DNA of 64,000 bases from Nostoc sp. WHI (GTDB lineage Bacteria; Cyanobacteriota; Cyanobacteriia; Cyanobacteriales; Nostocaceae), in contig NZ_WBKM01000366.1 in assembly GCF_015714725.1 (NCBI RefSeq), forward strand, positions 1 through 64,000. Reading direction: 5' to 3'. The notes under the pieces are model-generated. The model was given only the letters and a program-made list of their open reading frames with translations, did no database searches and had not been told where the DNA came from. Shown one piece after another: positions 1 through 9,700 of the stretch. Position 1 is the stretch's first letter. Each line of letters starts with the position of its first letter. A program made the position numbers and the translations under genes.

Positions 1-314
1 GTGCTACGCATCTCAAAATAAATATTTTTGCTTTTGGGCATAAATAAATTTATTGGCTCTGAAACCATGAGTGCAGGGGAAATGAGCGTATCTTTCCCCC
101 CGTCTCCACTTCGATAAGCTCAGTGCAACGCCTGCAAGAACTGCTCCCCTGCCTCTTGGTCAGAATTTAGGATGAATTGAGAATTTTGGCGTTGCATAGC
201 TGCGGGATGATTTTTCTCACGCAGAGGCGCAGAGACGCAGATAGGATAAGGAGTAAGGAGTTTTAGATTTCAATACATAACATTTAATCCCTTAATTCAG
301 CAACGCCAGAATTT
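1..314. other. Intergenic stretch with interspersed repeat, no gene seen
   Basis: No convincing reading frame is seen. Bases 217-240 carry a copy of a repeat of the type TCACGCAGAGGCGCAGAG, which recurs in this window at 10946-10973, 28048-28075 and, inverted, at 28472-28499. The rest is AT-rich and without recognisable structure. Confidence 0.6.
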
Positions 315-2900
315 TTAATTATTAATGGCACCCCTGACCAAAATCACTGTACTTTCTACACCAGATGCGATCGCTTCTGGAATATTACCTTGAATCGCGT
401 GCTGTAACAATCCCTCGCGCGAAGCTCCCAAAACTACAACATCGTAACCTTCGGTTTTCACTAGGTTAATCACACCTTCTGCAACTGAATCAGCTTGGAC
501 TGGGAGAGCAATTACAGTACTGGACAATTTGCGACGCCGCATCAACTGACGGATGGCTTGTTCTGAAATTGTCATGTCTGGCTTTAATTCAGATGGATTA
601 AATACCTGTGTTAGGCGAATTTGTGGATTATTTCCTAATGTTATTAAAGCTGGGAGTAATTTAATTGCCAGGGGGGAATTGGGGCCACCAGCCATTGGGA
701 CTAGCCAACGGTTAAAGGAGTGCACAGTAGTGCCTAATTTTACTAGCACGACTTCGCAGGGGGCTTGGCGAATTACGGTATCTACAACGTTGCCAAAAAT
801 CCGACCAGGGGTAGATGTGCTACCTTTCCATCCCATCAAAATTAAGTCAATGTGTTGTTCGTTGATTGTCTCCAAAATTGCCTGCGCGACATCGTGAGTA
901 ACTCGAATCTGCGTATGCAAGGAAATTCGCCACTTTTTTGCTAAGACTTCTGCCTGTCGTAGCAAGCGGCGACTTTTTGCTGTGCTTACTTCTGTTTCCG
1001 ATGGGGAACTGTGGCGTGACACCAGCATTACTTGCACACACTCTATTTCATAGTGGCGATCGCGGGCAATAGCTGCTGCCATTTGTAATAAAATACCTGC
1101 TGTTTCTGGATTGGCCACCGGCACTAATAATTTACCATTGCCAATACTAGGCGATCGCGTTTGGTAAACTACATAAGAAGGTTCTGGTCGCAGCTTAAGA
1201 GTTCCATTGTCACAATTGAGATGATCTGCTTCCGCCCGAATAATATCTGCACGAGTAATAATTCCGATCAGTTTCCGTCCGTCTACCACTGGTAAGCGAC
1301 TGACTTGATAACGATCAAGTAAATACAGGACATTACTTAGGGTGTGGATCGGTGTTACTGTCATCGGGACAGGTGTCATAATTTCTTTTAAGAAAATATC
1401 ATTGGCTAAATTGCGATCGCGTATTTTTAGCAAATCTGATTGCGTTACAATCCCTACTAACCTGTTATCTTCTACCACGGGGAAACCGCGATGATGGGAA
1501 CGGGCAAAGGCTTGCATTGCTTCTTCCAAGCTGATCTCTGCATCCAGCGTTTCTACCCGTTCTTGCATGACATCTTTTGCGGTTAACTTTGCTAATCCCT
1601 CCTCAATAGGAACTTCTTTGCCAAGAATGATGCCGTTTAACTCCAGAAGCTTCTCATAAAGCGAACCAGGCACTACCTTATCCGCAACCAGGTAAGCCGC
1701 TACAGAAACAATCATTAAAGGTAGCACCAGATTGAAATCTGTAGTCATCTCGAACACAATCACAATTGCTGTGATTGGCACTTTGGAAACGGCGCTAAAA
1801 AATCCCCCCATACCCGCTAGCGCGTAAGTAGTAGGAGAACCCACTCCCGTGATGTATAACTCGCACACACCGATGATGTGTCCTAAACAAGAACCCAAAA
1901 TCAGACTGGGAGCGAATAATCCTCCCGGCGCTCCTGAGCCAAATGCAACCAATGTTAAGATAAACTGGGCTGCAAAGGCGATCGCTGCTACGGAAATATG
2001 GGCTTCTCCAGTAATTACATACTCCCGTAATCCCGTATTATCACGAAAGGATGCGGGGAGCATTGCTACTACAACACCAGAGATAAATCCAGCCAAAGCT
2101 ACCCGCAGAGGTAAGCTAATATGTAATTTCCGATAAAACTTAATACTAAATATCAACCCGCGATTAAATAATGCACCTAGCAACCCTGCCAAGATTCCCA
2201 ATAGTAAGAAAAAGGGAATTTCTGGGATAGAAAATTGGCTAGAGGATTGTGTCAATTCCAGGTTAAGATCCAAACTGCCGCCACCTAAAAGCCGGGATAT
2301 CACCCCACCAATAAAGGAGGCGATAATCGCAGTTCCCAGAGTCAATCCTGATAAATCCTGGAGTAACTCCTCCACGATAAATAATACACCTGCGATCGGG
2401 GCATTGAAAGCAGCTGCCAAACCCGCACCCGCACCGGCTGCAATCATTTGCCGCCGATGATCTGGAGAAGTGGGAACCAAGCGACTCATCCCTGCTGCTA
2501 AACCTGCCCCCACGTGGACGGTAGGGCCTTGTCGTCCTAGAGTCATGCCTGAACCGATGACGACGATCGCACTGAGTAACTTCACACCTGCCACGCGCCA
2601 AGATAATGTTATCGGCACATTGGCAAGAGAGGCTTTTACTTGGGGAATACCGCTACCAGAAGCCTCTGGTGCCAACCTTTGCACCAAGCATCCAGCTACA
2701 AACCCCAAGCTAAGACCAATTGCTGGTAGTGCCAGCCATGCAGGCAAAAGATCGGCACTATGAACTCGCCATGTCCCCAGCCATCCCGATCCCACCTTCA
2801 AAACCACCGCAGATAAAGCAGCAACCAGACCGATGATACAAGCTTCGGCGATCGCTAAACCTTTTCTAGGCTGCCACCAGGTACGAAAGCGCTGATTCAT
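315..2900 (-). CDS. ClC-family chloride channel/antiporter with CBS pair and two USP domains
   Basis: This is an 861-residue integral membrane anion transporter of the ClC family. The ClC pore occupies about residues 20-430 and shows GSGIPQ (82-87), a GRxGP selectivity motif (122-126) and GGLFAP. A CBS pair follows (about 445-560, DVMQ and EIMTP motifs), then two universal-stress-protein-like domains (about 590-725 and 730-855), the first with a GWKG/GRIFG nucleotide-binding-like stretch. The CBS-USP tail suggests control by adenine nucleotides, which is inference. The residue at the gating glutamate position (E148 of the E. coli protein) is Gln124, codon CAA at 2531-2529. In the E. coli protein an E-to-Q change uncouples proton transport, so this protein may act as a channel. 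The start ATG follows an AT-rich heptamer array and no strong ribosome site is visible. Confidence 0.9.
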   Translation of the reverse strand: MNQRFRTWWQPRKGLAIAEACIIGLVAALSAVVLKVGSGWLGTWRVHSADLLPAWLALPAIGLSLGFVAGCLVQRLAPEASGSGIPQVKASLANVPITLSWRVAGVKLLSAIVVIGSGMTLGRQGPTVHVGAGLAAGMSRLVPTSPDHRRQMIAAGAGAGLAAAFNAPIAGVLFIVEELLQDLSGLTLGTAIIASFIGGVISRLLGGGSLDLNLELTQSSSQFSIPEIPFFLLLGILAGLLGALFNRGLIFSIKFYRKLHISLPLRVALAGFISGVVVAMLPASFRDNTGLREYVITGEAHISVAAIAFAAQFILTLVAFGSGAPGGLFAPSLILGSCLGHIIGVCELYITGVGSPTTYALAGMGGFFSAVSKVPITAIVIVFEMTTDFNLVLPLMIVSVAAYLVADKVVPGSLYEKLLELNGIILGKEVPIEEGLAKLTAKDVMQERVETLDAEISLEEAMQAFARSHHRGFPVVEDNRLVGIVTQSDLLKIRDRNLANDIFLKEIMTPVPMTVTPIHTLSNVLYLLDRYQVSRLPVVDGRKLIGIITRADIIRAEADHLNCDNGTLKLRPEPSYVVYQTRSPSIGNGKLLVPVANPETAGILLQMAAAIARDRHYEIECVQVMLVSRHSSPSETEVSTAKSRRLLRQAEVLAKKWRISLHTQIRVTHDVAQAILETINEQHIDLILMGWKGSTSTPGRIFGNVVDTVIRQAPCEVVLVKLGTTVHSFNRWLVPMAGGPNSPLAIKLLPALITLGNNPQIRLTQVFNPSELKPDMTISEQAIRQLMRRRKLSSTVIALPVQADSVAEGVINLVKTEGYDVVVLGASREGLLQHAIQGNIPEAIASGVESTVILVRGAINN

Positions 2901-2903
2901 ACC

Positions 2904-2936
2904 AATTTTAGATTTTAGATTTTAGATTTTGGACTT
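2904..2936. repeat. Heptanucleotide tandem repeat (TTTTAGA/TTTTGGA type)
   Basis: About four 7-bp units TTTTAGA, the last changed to TTTTGGA, lie just upstream of the ClC gene. This is an STRR-type array as known from heterocystous cyanobacteria. The reverse complement of the same unit occurs inside the murD reading frame at about 63794-63827. Confidence 0.75.
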
Positions 2937-3042
2937 TCCTGCGGAACGCTACGCGAACGATTTTGGATTGCTGTTGCCGGAATCTCGGAGGATGTTTTAA
3001 AAGTCATTGGCAAATATAATTCGCTACTACACAAGCACTTTC

Positions 3043-3141
3043 TTCAATTACGAATTACGTTAGCGTAGCGGTAGCGAGTCTTCTCCCAAGGGGATACGCC
3101 AAGGGCGAACGAGCGTCGGAATGAGCGTCATTACGAATTAT
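3043..3141. repeat. Interspersed repeat ending at the pmbA stop codon
   Basis: This stretch has ATTACGAATTACG, TTAGCGTAGCGGTAGCGAG and GAGCGTCGGAATGAGCGTC blocks. Nearly the same blocks occur at 51607-51706, again directly after the stop codon of a minus-strand gene (sbpA). It is an intergenic repeat family; no coding role is visible. Confidence 0.7.
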
Positions 3142-4455
3142 TTAATTATTTCTCCCGGTGGTAGATAGTCCTTCTACTATCAAAGACGGAGTATAACAAG
3201 AACCATTCCAATCAGCATCTCCGCCCAGTGTAACCAATTGTTTGAGGGCTGTGTAAACATTACCTGCAACCATCGTATCCTTAACGCGCCCAATTACGTG
3301 ACCATTTTGGACGCGGTAGCCTAAATCAACGTTGATCGAAAAATCTCCAGAAATACTACCGCCACCACCCAGCATTTGATCTACAATCAAGCCATCATCC
3401 AGTTGTTGAATTAAGTCTAGTAGCGATGCCGAACCTGGCTGGATCAGAAAATTAAATAAACCCGGGGTGGGATAGCTGCCCAAACCAGGGCGAAAACCAT
3501 TTCCGGTGGTATTAGTACCTAGTTGGCGGCCGGTAGTGCGATCGCTATAGAAATGCTGTAAAATCCCATTTTGGATAAATACTAAAGATTGAGTAGGAGT
3601 GCCTTCATCATCAAAGGCGCAACTGTAAGGGCCGGCTTCGGGATCTTGATAGAGGGTAATGCTGGATGCCATGACTGAGGAACCCAGGCGTTCTGTCCAA
3701 GGGGAAGCTACTTCTAAGACTTGCTTGCCATTCAAAGCTGCTTGCACAGTACTCCAAAGCATATCGGCAGCTTTAGAAGTGAACAAAATTGGAACGCGCC
3801 CAGTAGGAGATGAGACATTTTCTTTTGCCCAAATCAACCTCTGTAAAATTTGGTTAGCTAATTTCTCCGGGTGGAGTTGGCCTCGTTTGGTTTGACCATC
3901 GGAAACACTCAAAAAATCATCGCCGCGCACCCATTCTGCTGATATGTAGCAGCTGAGAGTAGTGTCGGTGTAGTAACAATCTAACCCTTTGGTGTTGACT
4001 AGTCTGGTAGTTTCAACATCACATTCCCAGTCACTAGTGCAGACAACATCTGGATAGACATCGCGGATCAGCGCGATCGCTTCTTTGCCCCACTCTACCA
4101 AAACCTCTATCGGCACACTTTCCCCCAAGTCTGGGTAGGATGGCCGAAAGTTAGAGCCTAATTCTACTATTTCTGGCTGATTAAGTTGACTCAGGGCTAG
4201 AGCTTTTTCCACCATCACTTGGGCTGGGACAGAACCGTAAGCTACCGTGAGTCCTGGTTGCCCGTTTCGCCAAAGCCGTAGTGCTGTGCCTTCAGATTGG
4301 CTGGTTTCTAGCTGCTTGAGTCGGTTTGCCTCAAAAAACACTGGACGAGAAAGCGATCGCGACTCATACACCTCAGCCGCTTCTGCTCCAGATTTTATAG
4401 CTAGTTCCAGCAGTTGTTCTGCTAGTGTATCTTGTGATAAATTTTCAGAACCCAT
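3142..4455 (-). CDS. pmbA: TldE/PmbA-type metallopeptidase subunit
   Basis: About 437 residues, matching the PmbA/TldE family (modulator of DNA gyrase). In other bacteria this protein forms a complex with TldD and degrades or matures small peptides in the cytosol. The C-terminal GGGGSISGDFS block and the following GYRVQNGHVIGRVKD stretch are the family signature. The HExxxH zinc motif of the TldD partner is absent, which is why PmbA/TldE is preferred. No tldD lies in this window. Translation could begin at an upstream ATG (4488), but homology to the family begins just after the ATG at 4455. Neither start has a good ribosome site. Confidence 0.8.
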   Translation of the reverse strand: MGSENLSQDTLAEQLLELAIKSGAEAAEVYESRSLSRPVFFEANRLKQLETSQSEGTALRLWRNGQPGLTVAYGSVPAQVMVEKALALSQLNQPEIVELGSNFRPSYPDLGESVPIEVLVEWGKEAIALIRDVYPDVVCTSDWECDVETTRLVNTKGLDCYYTDTTLSCYISAEWVRGDDFLSVSDGQTKRGQLHPEKLANQILQRLIWAKENVSSPTGRVPILFTSKAADMLWSTVQAALNGKQVLEVASPWTERLGSSVMASSITLYQDPEAGPYSCAFDDEGTPTQSLVFIQNGILQHFYSDRTTGRQLGTNTTGNGFRPGLGSYPTPGLFNFLIQPGSASLLDLIQQLDDGLIVDQMLGGGGSISGDFSINVDLGYRVQNGHVIGRVKDTMVAGNVYTALKQLVTLGGDADWNGSCYTPSLIVEGLSTTGRNN

Positions 4456-4803
4456 GACCCTTAGTGAATTGTGGATTTTGAACCGCATATCAACGCTGTC
4501 TCTTGAAAGCCTGATCGCTAGCGTTCAGACTTGCCGATGATGGACGCAGATAACTATCCAAAAATTATCAGCATGTCTTTGCAGTTGCGATTTGAAACCG
4601 CAGATCAACGCTGATGGACGCAGTTAATTATCCCAAATCATTGTCATGTCTCAACGGATCTAGTCATTAGTCATTGGTCATTGGTCATTAGTCATTGGTC
4701 AGTTTCCCATGCCCAATGCCCAATGCCCCATGCTCAATGCCCAATGCCCAATGCCCAATGCCCCATGCCCCATGCTCAATGCCCAATGCCCCATGCCCCA
4801 TCT
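4456..4803. repeat. Intergenic region with two heptanucleotide (STRR) arrays
   Basis: Between pmbA and the Tab2 gene lie two arrays with 7-bp periodicity. Bases about 4662-4700 are built of TCATTAG/TCATTGG units. Bases about 4709-4800 are built of about thirteen CCCAATG/CCCCATG/CTCAATG units and run right up to the stop codon of the Tab2 gene. A shorter CCCAATG stretch is at about 24081-24101. Open frames across these arrays are a by-product of the repeats. A repeated AACCGCAGATCAACGCTGAT-like block is at about 4488-4620. Confidence 0.8.
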
Positions 4804-5664
4804 TCAGAGATCAACCTCTTGCAACAGCCAAAAACCAGCAAAAGATTGTGCTTGGGGATCAGACTGTACACCGATAAAATGCACTCCGTTGGCTTTTTGC
4901 TTGGCTTCTTCAAAACCTTTGGCTTCTGCTAAGATTTGAGGTTTTTTGATATTTGCCACAATCCAGCTTTCAGTAACACCAGTTTCTAAAATCAATCTCG
5001 CCTCTTCTTTAGCGTCAAATCTTAAGAAAGCCAACTCCAAACCAGACATCCAGCCTGCCAAAGGCAACGCTCTCGGTGAGAAAATCAAAACACCAGGAAT
5101 CCGGGCTTCGGGTGAAACTTGCACCAACTCTAAGGGGAAAGCTTCACCAAAGCCAATTTCCCACTCTGACATTTGAGCCAAATCCGCAGCATCTAAGGTA
5201 ACAAATACCCACTGCTGTCCTTCCAAAGCATCTGGTAAACGTTGCGGCAAAGGTTTCTCCAAGCGAACTGAGGGATTAGTCACCCCTTGATACCCTGGTT
5301 CTTGAGAATACACTTCCTCCATCCGCTTTTCTAACCATTGGTTAAGAACCAAAGTGCGGCGGCTAGGCTGGGCGGGAATGCCCAAGTCTTGGCAAGCTTT
5401 AGTAATCATGTTGTTCATTTGGCGACGGAAAAAGCGGATTTTAATTGGTGCTTTTCCAGCTTCGTTAATAGCCTCCTGCAATGCTGTCCGCAACCAGCCC
5501 GAATTTACTTGGTTACTGGGGCAATATTGAGCATAGCGAAACAAAGAATCTGCTTTCGTGCTGATATCTAAGGGACTTTCGCAGACTAAGACTTCCCAAA
5601 TTTTTTTCTGATTATCGTCCAAAATCGGACGAGAGTAAAAATCGATTTCCCAAATACTGCCCAT
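4804..5664 (-). CDS. Tab2/Atab2-family RNA-binding protein
   Basis: A soluble protein of 286 residues that fits the Tab2 family (formerly DUF1092). It has the N-terminal IWEIDFYSRP block, a central FRRQM stretch and the C-terminal SFAGFWLLQ ending typical of the family. In green algae and plants Tab2/Atab2 binds the 5' leader of psaB mRNA and is needed for photosystem I, and in plants photosystem II, translation. A similar role in the cyanobacterial cytosol is inferred. Length equals the usual family length. It appears monocistronic and is followed directly by a heptanucleotide array. Confidence 0.82.
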   Translation of the reverse strand: MGSIWEIDFYSRPILDDNQKKIWEVLVCESPLDISTKADSLFRYAQYCPSNQVNSGWLRTALQEAINEAGKAPIKIRFFRRQMNNMITKACQDLGIPAQPSRRTLVLNQWLEKRMEEVYSQEPGYQGVTNPSVRLEKPLPQRLPDALEGQQWVFVTLDAADLAQMSEWEIGFGEAFPLELVQVSPEARIPGVLIFSPRALPLAGWMSGLELAFLRFDAKEEARLILETGVTESWIVANIKKPQILAEAKGFEEAKQKANGVHFIGVQSDPQAQSFAGFWLLQEVDL

Positions 5665-5990
5665 GTTTTACGGTAAAAATCTGGCTGTTATGTTTTCCTG
5701 ATATTTTGATCATACGGGTGTTAGGGCAGCAGGGGAATAAGGATGTGAGAGAGTGGGAAGTGCAGGATGAATCCAGTTCTGAGGTGGATGAAAGGAGTTC
5801 TAACTTTTCCCCATTGCTCTTATCCCTCATTGTTTGAGTAGAACATAGAAAGTTTTGGAGTAATAGGTTTAGCGATCGCTGGGGAATTCATGAGGCGATC
5901 GCTGTCCCTGACGCTTGAAGAATTGGAAAAAATGCAGCAATAGTCAAGAGCAATTAGGATAATGCTAAAAGACCCCACAGAGGTAGATGA
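5665..5990. other. Intergenic, divergent promoter region, no gene seen
   Basis: This gap separates the Tab2 gene (minus) from the toxin-antitoxin-like pair (plus), so it should hold both promoters. Two HIP1-like GCGATCGC sites lie near 5873-5904. Small frames here have no support. Confidence 0.5.
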
Positions 5991-6323
5991 ATGCAACTAG
6001 AAGATTATTTCGAGTTTTTAGACCCAGATGACATCCGTATTAAAGGCCATCGCATTGGTATTGATAATGTAATTCAATATTACCTGCAAGGATATTCAGC
6101 AGAGCAAATTCTAGAAGAATTACCTTCCTTGAATTTGGAGAAAATTTACGCGACCCTTGCCTACTACCTGCATAATCGTGTTGAAATAGATGCTTATATA
6201 TTGCGGCTAGCAAAATGGCGAGAACAGCGCTATCAAGAATCATCAGCAAATCCTTCACCTTTGATGCAACGTTTAAGAACATTAAAGGCACAACGTGAGC
6301 AGGAGTTGCTAAACTCTCAATGA
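5991..6323 (+). CDS. DUF433 family protein (probable antitoxin)
   Basis: This 110-residue cytosolic protein resembles DUF433 proteins, small helix-turn-helix-like proteins commonly found as antitoxin partners of DUF5615 proteins. The block RIKGHRIGIDNVIQYYLQGY followed by SAEQILEELPSLNLEKIYATL is typical. The ATG is preceded by an AGAGGT-type ribosome site. Its stop TGA overlaps the ATG of the next gene (ATGA at 6320-6323), so the two are translationally coupled. Role as antitoxin is inferred from family and gene order. Confidence 0.8.
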   Translation: MQLEDYFEFLDPDDIRIKGHRIGIDNVIQYYLQGYSAEQILEELPSLNLEKIYATLAYYLHNRVEIDAYILRLAKWREQRYQESSANPSPLMQRLRTLKAQREQELLNSQ

Positions 6324-6679
6324 AGGTACGTTTTCTCCTTGATGAAAATTTGTCACCCAAGCTAAAGATAGCTGTTTTACACTTTAATCCAGCAATAGAT
6401 ATTCTGCGCGTAGGCGATGCCGAAGCACCGCCATTAGGTACGCTTGACCCAGATATCCTGCGCTACCTGGAATTATCGCAACGAATATTGGTTACAGACA
6501 ACCGCAAAAGTATGCCAGAACATCTAGAAGAACACTGGAGGGATGGAGGACATATTTGGGGACTACTTTGGTTGCGTTCCAGTGGGAACCTTAGTATTTG
6601 GACACAAACAATTTATTTGATTTGGGAAGCAACTGAGGCAGAAGAGTGGATTGATAGATTGGATTGGATTCCACTTTAA
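6320..6679 (+). CDS. DUF5615 PIN-like protein (probable toxin)
   Basis: This 119-residue protein has the N-terminal FLLDENLSPKL motif of the DUF5615 family, which belongs to the PIN nuclease superfamily, and a second acidic patch at RILVTDNRKSM. In this family the acidic residues coordinate metal for RNA cleavage. It overlaps the DUF433 gene by 4 bp, the usual antitoxin-first order. The pair sits immediately upstream of the first NRPS gene, with only about 75 bp between. Toxicity is inferred, not shown. Confidence 0.8.
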   Translation: MKVRFLLDENLSPKLKIAVLHFNPAIDILRVGDAEAPPLGTLDPDILRYLELSQRILVTDNRKSMPEHLEEHWRDGGHIWGLLWLRSSGNLSIWTQTIYLIWEATEAEEWIDRLDWIPL

Positions 6680-6753
6680 AAATTTGGCGTTGCTGACAAG
6701 ATGGGCTGAGAAAAAATTTCTGCAAATTCCACTACAACTATTTGTCATTCCTT

Positions 6754-9700
6754 ATGAGCCAGTATATTCTCAGTAGTCTCACAGATGATGAAGAACTTAA
6801 TTTTTCTGAAGAAGCAGAGGTTTTCGTTTTTCCCACTTCTTTCGCCCAGCAGCGATTGTGGTTTCTCGATCAGTTAGCACCGGGCAATCCATTTTACAAC
6901 GTTTCAACAGCACTTCGCCTGAAAGGTTCCCTCAACTTTACCGCCTTAAAGCAGACATTCAACGAAATTGTTCGTCGCCACGAAACCTTACGCACTAGGT
7001 TTGTTATGGTAGAGCAGCAACTAATGCAGGCGATCGCTGCGGAAAGCTGCGCTAACTCACCCAGCTTAATCATACCTCTTCCCCTAATAGATATACGCAA
7101 TTTCGAGAGCCAAGAACGTGAGACACAAGTGCTGCAAATTGCAACCGCAGAAGCTCAACGTCCTTTCAATCTCACCACCGGGCCATTACTGCGAGTAAAG
7201 CTACTGCAACTAGACGAATCAGAATATGTGCTGTTGCTAAATTTACATCACATAGTTGCCGATGGCTGGTCAATTGGAGTGCTAGTTAGAGAACTGGGAG
7301 TATTATACAAAGCCTTTGTAGAGGATAAGCAATATCTGATTTCTACGCTCCTGCCAGAACTACCTATTCAATATGCAGATTTCGCCCAATGGCAACGGGA
7401 GTGGCTGCAAGGAGTGGGGGCAAACGGCTATTCGCCCTTACAAACCCAGTTAGCTTATTGGCAAAAGCAATTAGACGGAATTTCGGTGCTGAATCTCCCC
7501 AGCGATCGACTCAGATCAGCAGTTCCTACCTACAGGGGTGCAAAACAATTTCTAGAGTTATCACACTCCTTAACTCAAGCGCTAGAAGCACTTAGCTACC
7601 AAGAAGGCGTTACCTTGTTCATGACAACGCTGGCAGCGTTTCAGACTTTGCTCTATCGCTACACGCAGCAAGAGGATATTACAATAGGTTCACCGATCGC
7701 TAATCGCAACCGTAGCGAACTCGAAGGATTAATTGGTTTTTTTGTCAATAGTTTGGTGTTACGTACAGATATATCTGGAAACCCGACGTTTCGAGAATTA
7801 TTAAATCGAGTGCGAGAGGTAACTTTAGGAGCATACAGTCATCAGGACTTGCCCTTTGAAAAGCTGGTGGAGGAACTTCACCCAGAGCGAGATTTAAGCT
7901 ATCATCCTTTTTTTCAGGTTGTATTTAGCCTGCAAAACACTCCCATCGAAACGCTAGAGTTACCTGGATTAACGCTTTCGCTATTAGAGTTCGACAGCAA
8001 AACTGCAAAGCTTGATTTAGAGTTCCATCTATGGCAGGATTTGGAAAGTTTGAAAGGACAAATGGTGTATAGCACCGATTTATTTGATGACTCTACAATT
8101 ACCCGGATGCTGGGACATTTTCAAAGGCTGCTAGAAAGCATTGTTGCCAATCCAGAACAGCGTCTTTCAGATTTGTCTTTGCTGACTGAAGAAGAACGAC
8201 AAGAATTATTAATTGATTGGAATGACACTAAAATAGACTATCCAGAGAACAAGTGTTTTCATCAGTTATTTGAAGCACAAGTTGAAGAAACTCCCGATGC
8301 GATCGCGCTAGTATTTGGCGATGAAAAACTCAGCTACAAAGAGTTAAATAGACACAGCAACCAACTTGCACATTATCTTAAAAAAATAGGTATAAAAACC
8401 GAATCTTTAGTTGGCGTTTGTGTAGAGCGATCGTCGTTCGCGCAGCGTCTCGAAGAGAAGACTTTGCCGGAGGCATCGCTAGAGATGATCATCGCAATAT
8501 TAGGCATTTTCAAAGCAGGTGGAGCATACCTACCTTTAGATCCGAGCCTACCTCAAGAGCGTCTTAGCTTCATGCTAGAAGATGCCAAAATATCAGTCTT
8601 GCTCACTCATTTCTCTTTAGCCCCCCTTTTTAAGGGGGGTTGGGGGGATCTCTTGTCTGTAGTTTGCATAGATGAAGATTGGGCAACTATTACACAATAC
8701 AGCCAAGAAAACCCAACCAATCGCGTAACATCTGACAACCTAGCTTATGTTATCTACACCTCTGGCTCAACAGGAAAGCCTAAAGGCGTTTTGCTCCAAC
8801 ATCGAGGATTGTCAAACTTAGCAAAAGCTCAGATTGAGGTTTTCAACTTGCAACCGAATAACCGCATTCTGCAATTCGCATCATTAAGTTTTGATGCCTC
8901 AATTTTTGAGATTGTTATGGCATTGCAAACAGGAGCAACTCTTTATTTAGCAAATAAAGAATCGCTTCTACCCGGACAACCTTTGCTGCAATTATTGCGC
9001 GAAAACGCTATTACTCATGTTACCCTTCCGCCAGCAGTGTTAGCAGTCCTACCTATAGAATCACTACCCGCACTGCAAACTATTATTTGTGCAGGCGAAT
9101 CCTGCACCGATGATATTGTAAAACGTTGGTGGAACTCTCAGCGTCGGTTTTTTAATGCTTACGGGCCTACTGAAGCAACGGTTTGGTCAACCATTGCAGA
9201 GATTAAATCTTTGAGTGAAAAACCACCCATTGGTCGCTCTATCGCTAACACTCAAATTTATATATTAGATAAGTATTTACAACCTTTACCAATTGGAGTT
9301 GCTGGCGAATTATACATTGGTGGTGAAGGATTGGCACGAGGTTATCTCAACCGTCCAGAATTAACTACTGAAAAGTTTATTCCAAATCCTTTTAATGATA
9401 AAAATGGAGCGCGACTTTACAAGACGGGTGATTTAGCTCAGTATCGGTCAGACGGTAATATTGAATTTTTAGGACGCATCGATAATCAAGTAAAAATTCG
9501 AGGATTCCGCATTGAGTTGTCAGAAATTGAAACAGTGCTGAATCAGCATCAAAGTGTGCAAAAAGCAATAGTAATTGCTAAAGAGAACGTATCTGGTGAT
9601 AAGCACTTGCTGGCTTATATTGTTCCCAATGTAGAAACGCCAAATTTCGCGTCTCTAATGCGTAAATTCTTAAAAGAAAAATTACCAGAATACATGATGC

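Noticed and set aside
2263-2601. 112-codon frame inside the ClC gene
   Set aside because: It overlaps the well-supported ClC frame on the same strand in another phase and shows no family features.
4681-4939. Small plus-strand genes rich in Met-Pro-Asn-Ala-Gln-Cys
   Set aside because: They are translations of the CCCAATG heptamer array and of the opposite strand of the Tab2 gene.
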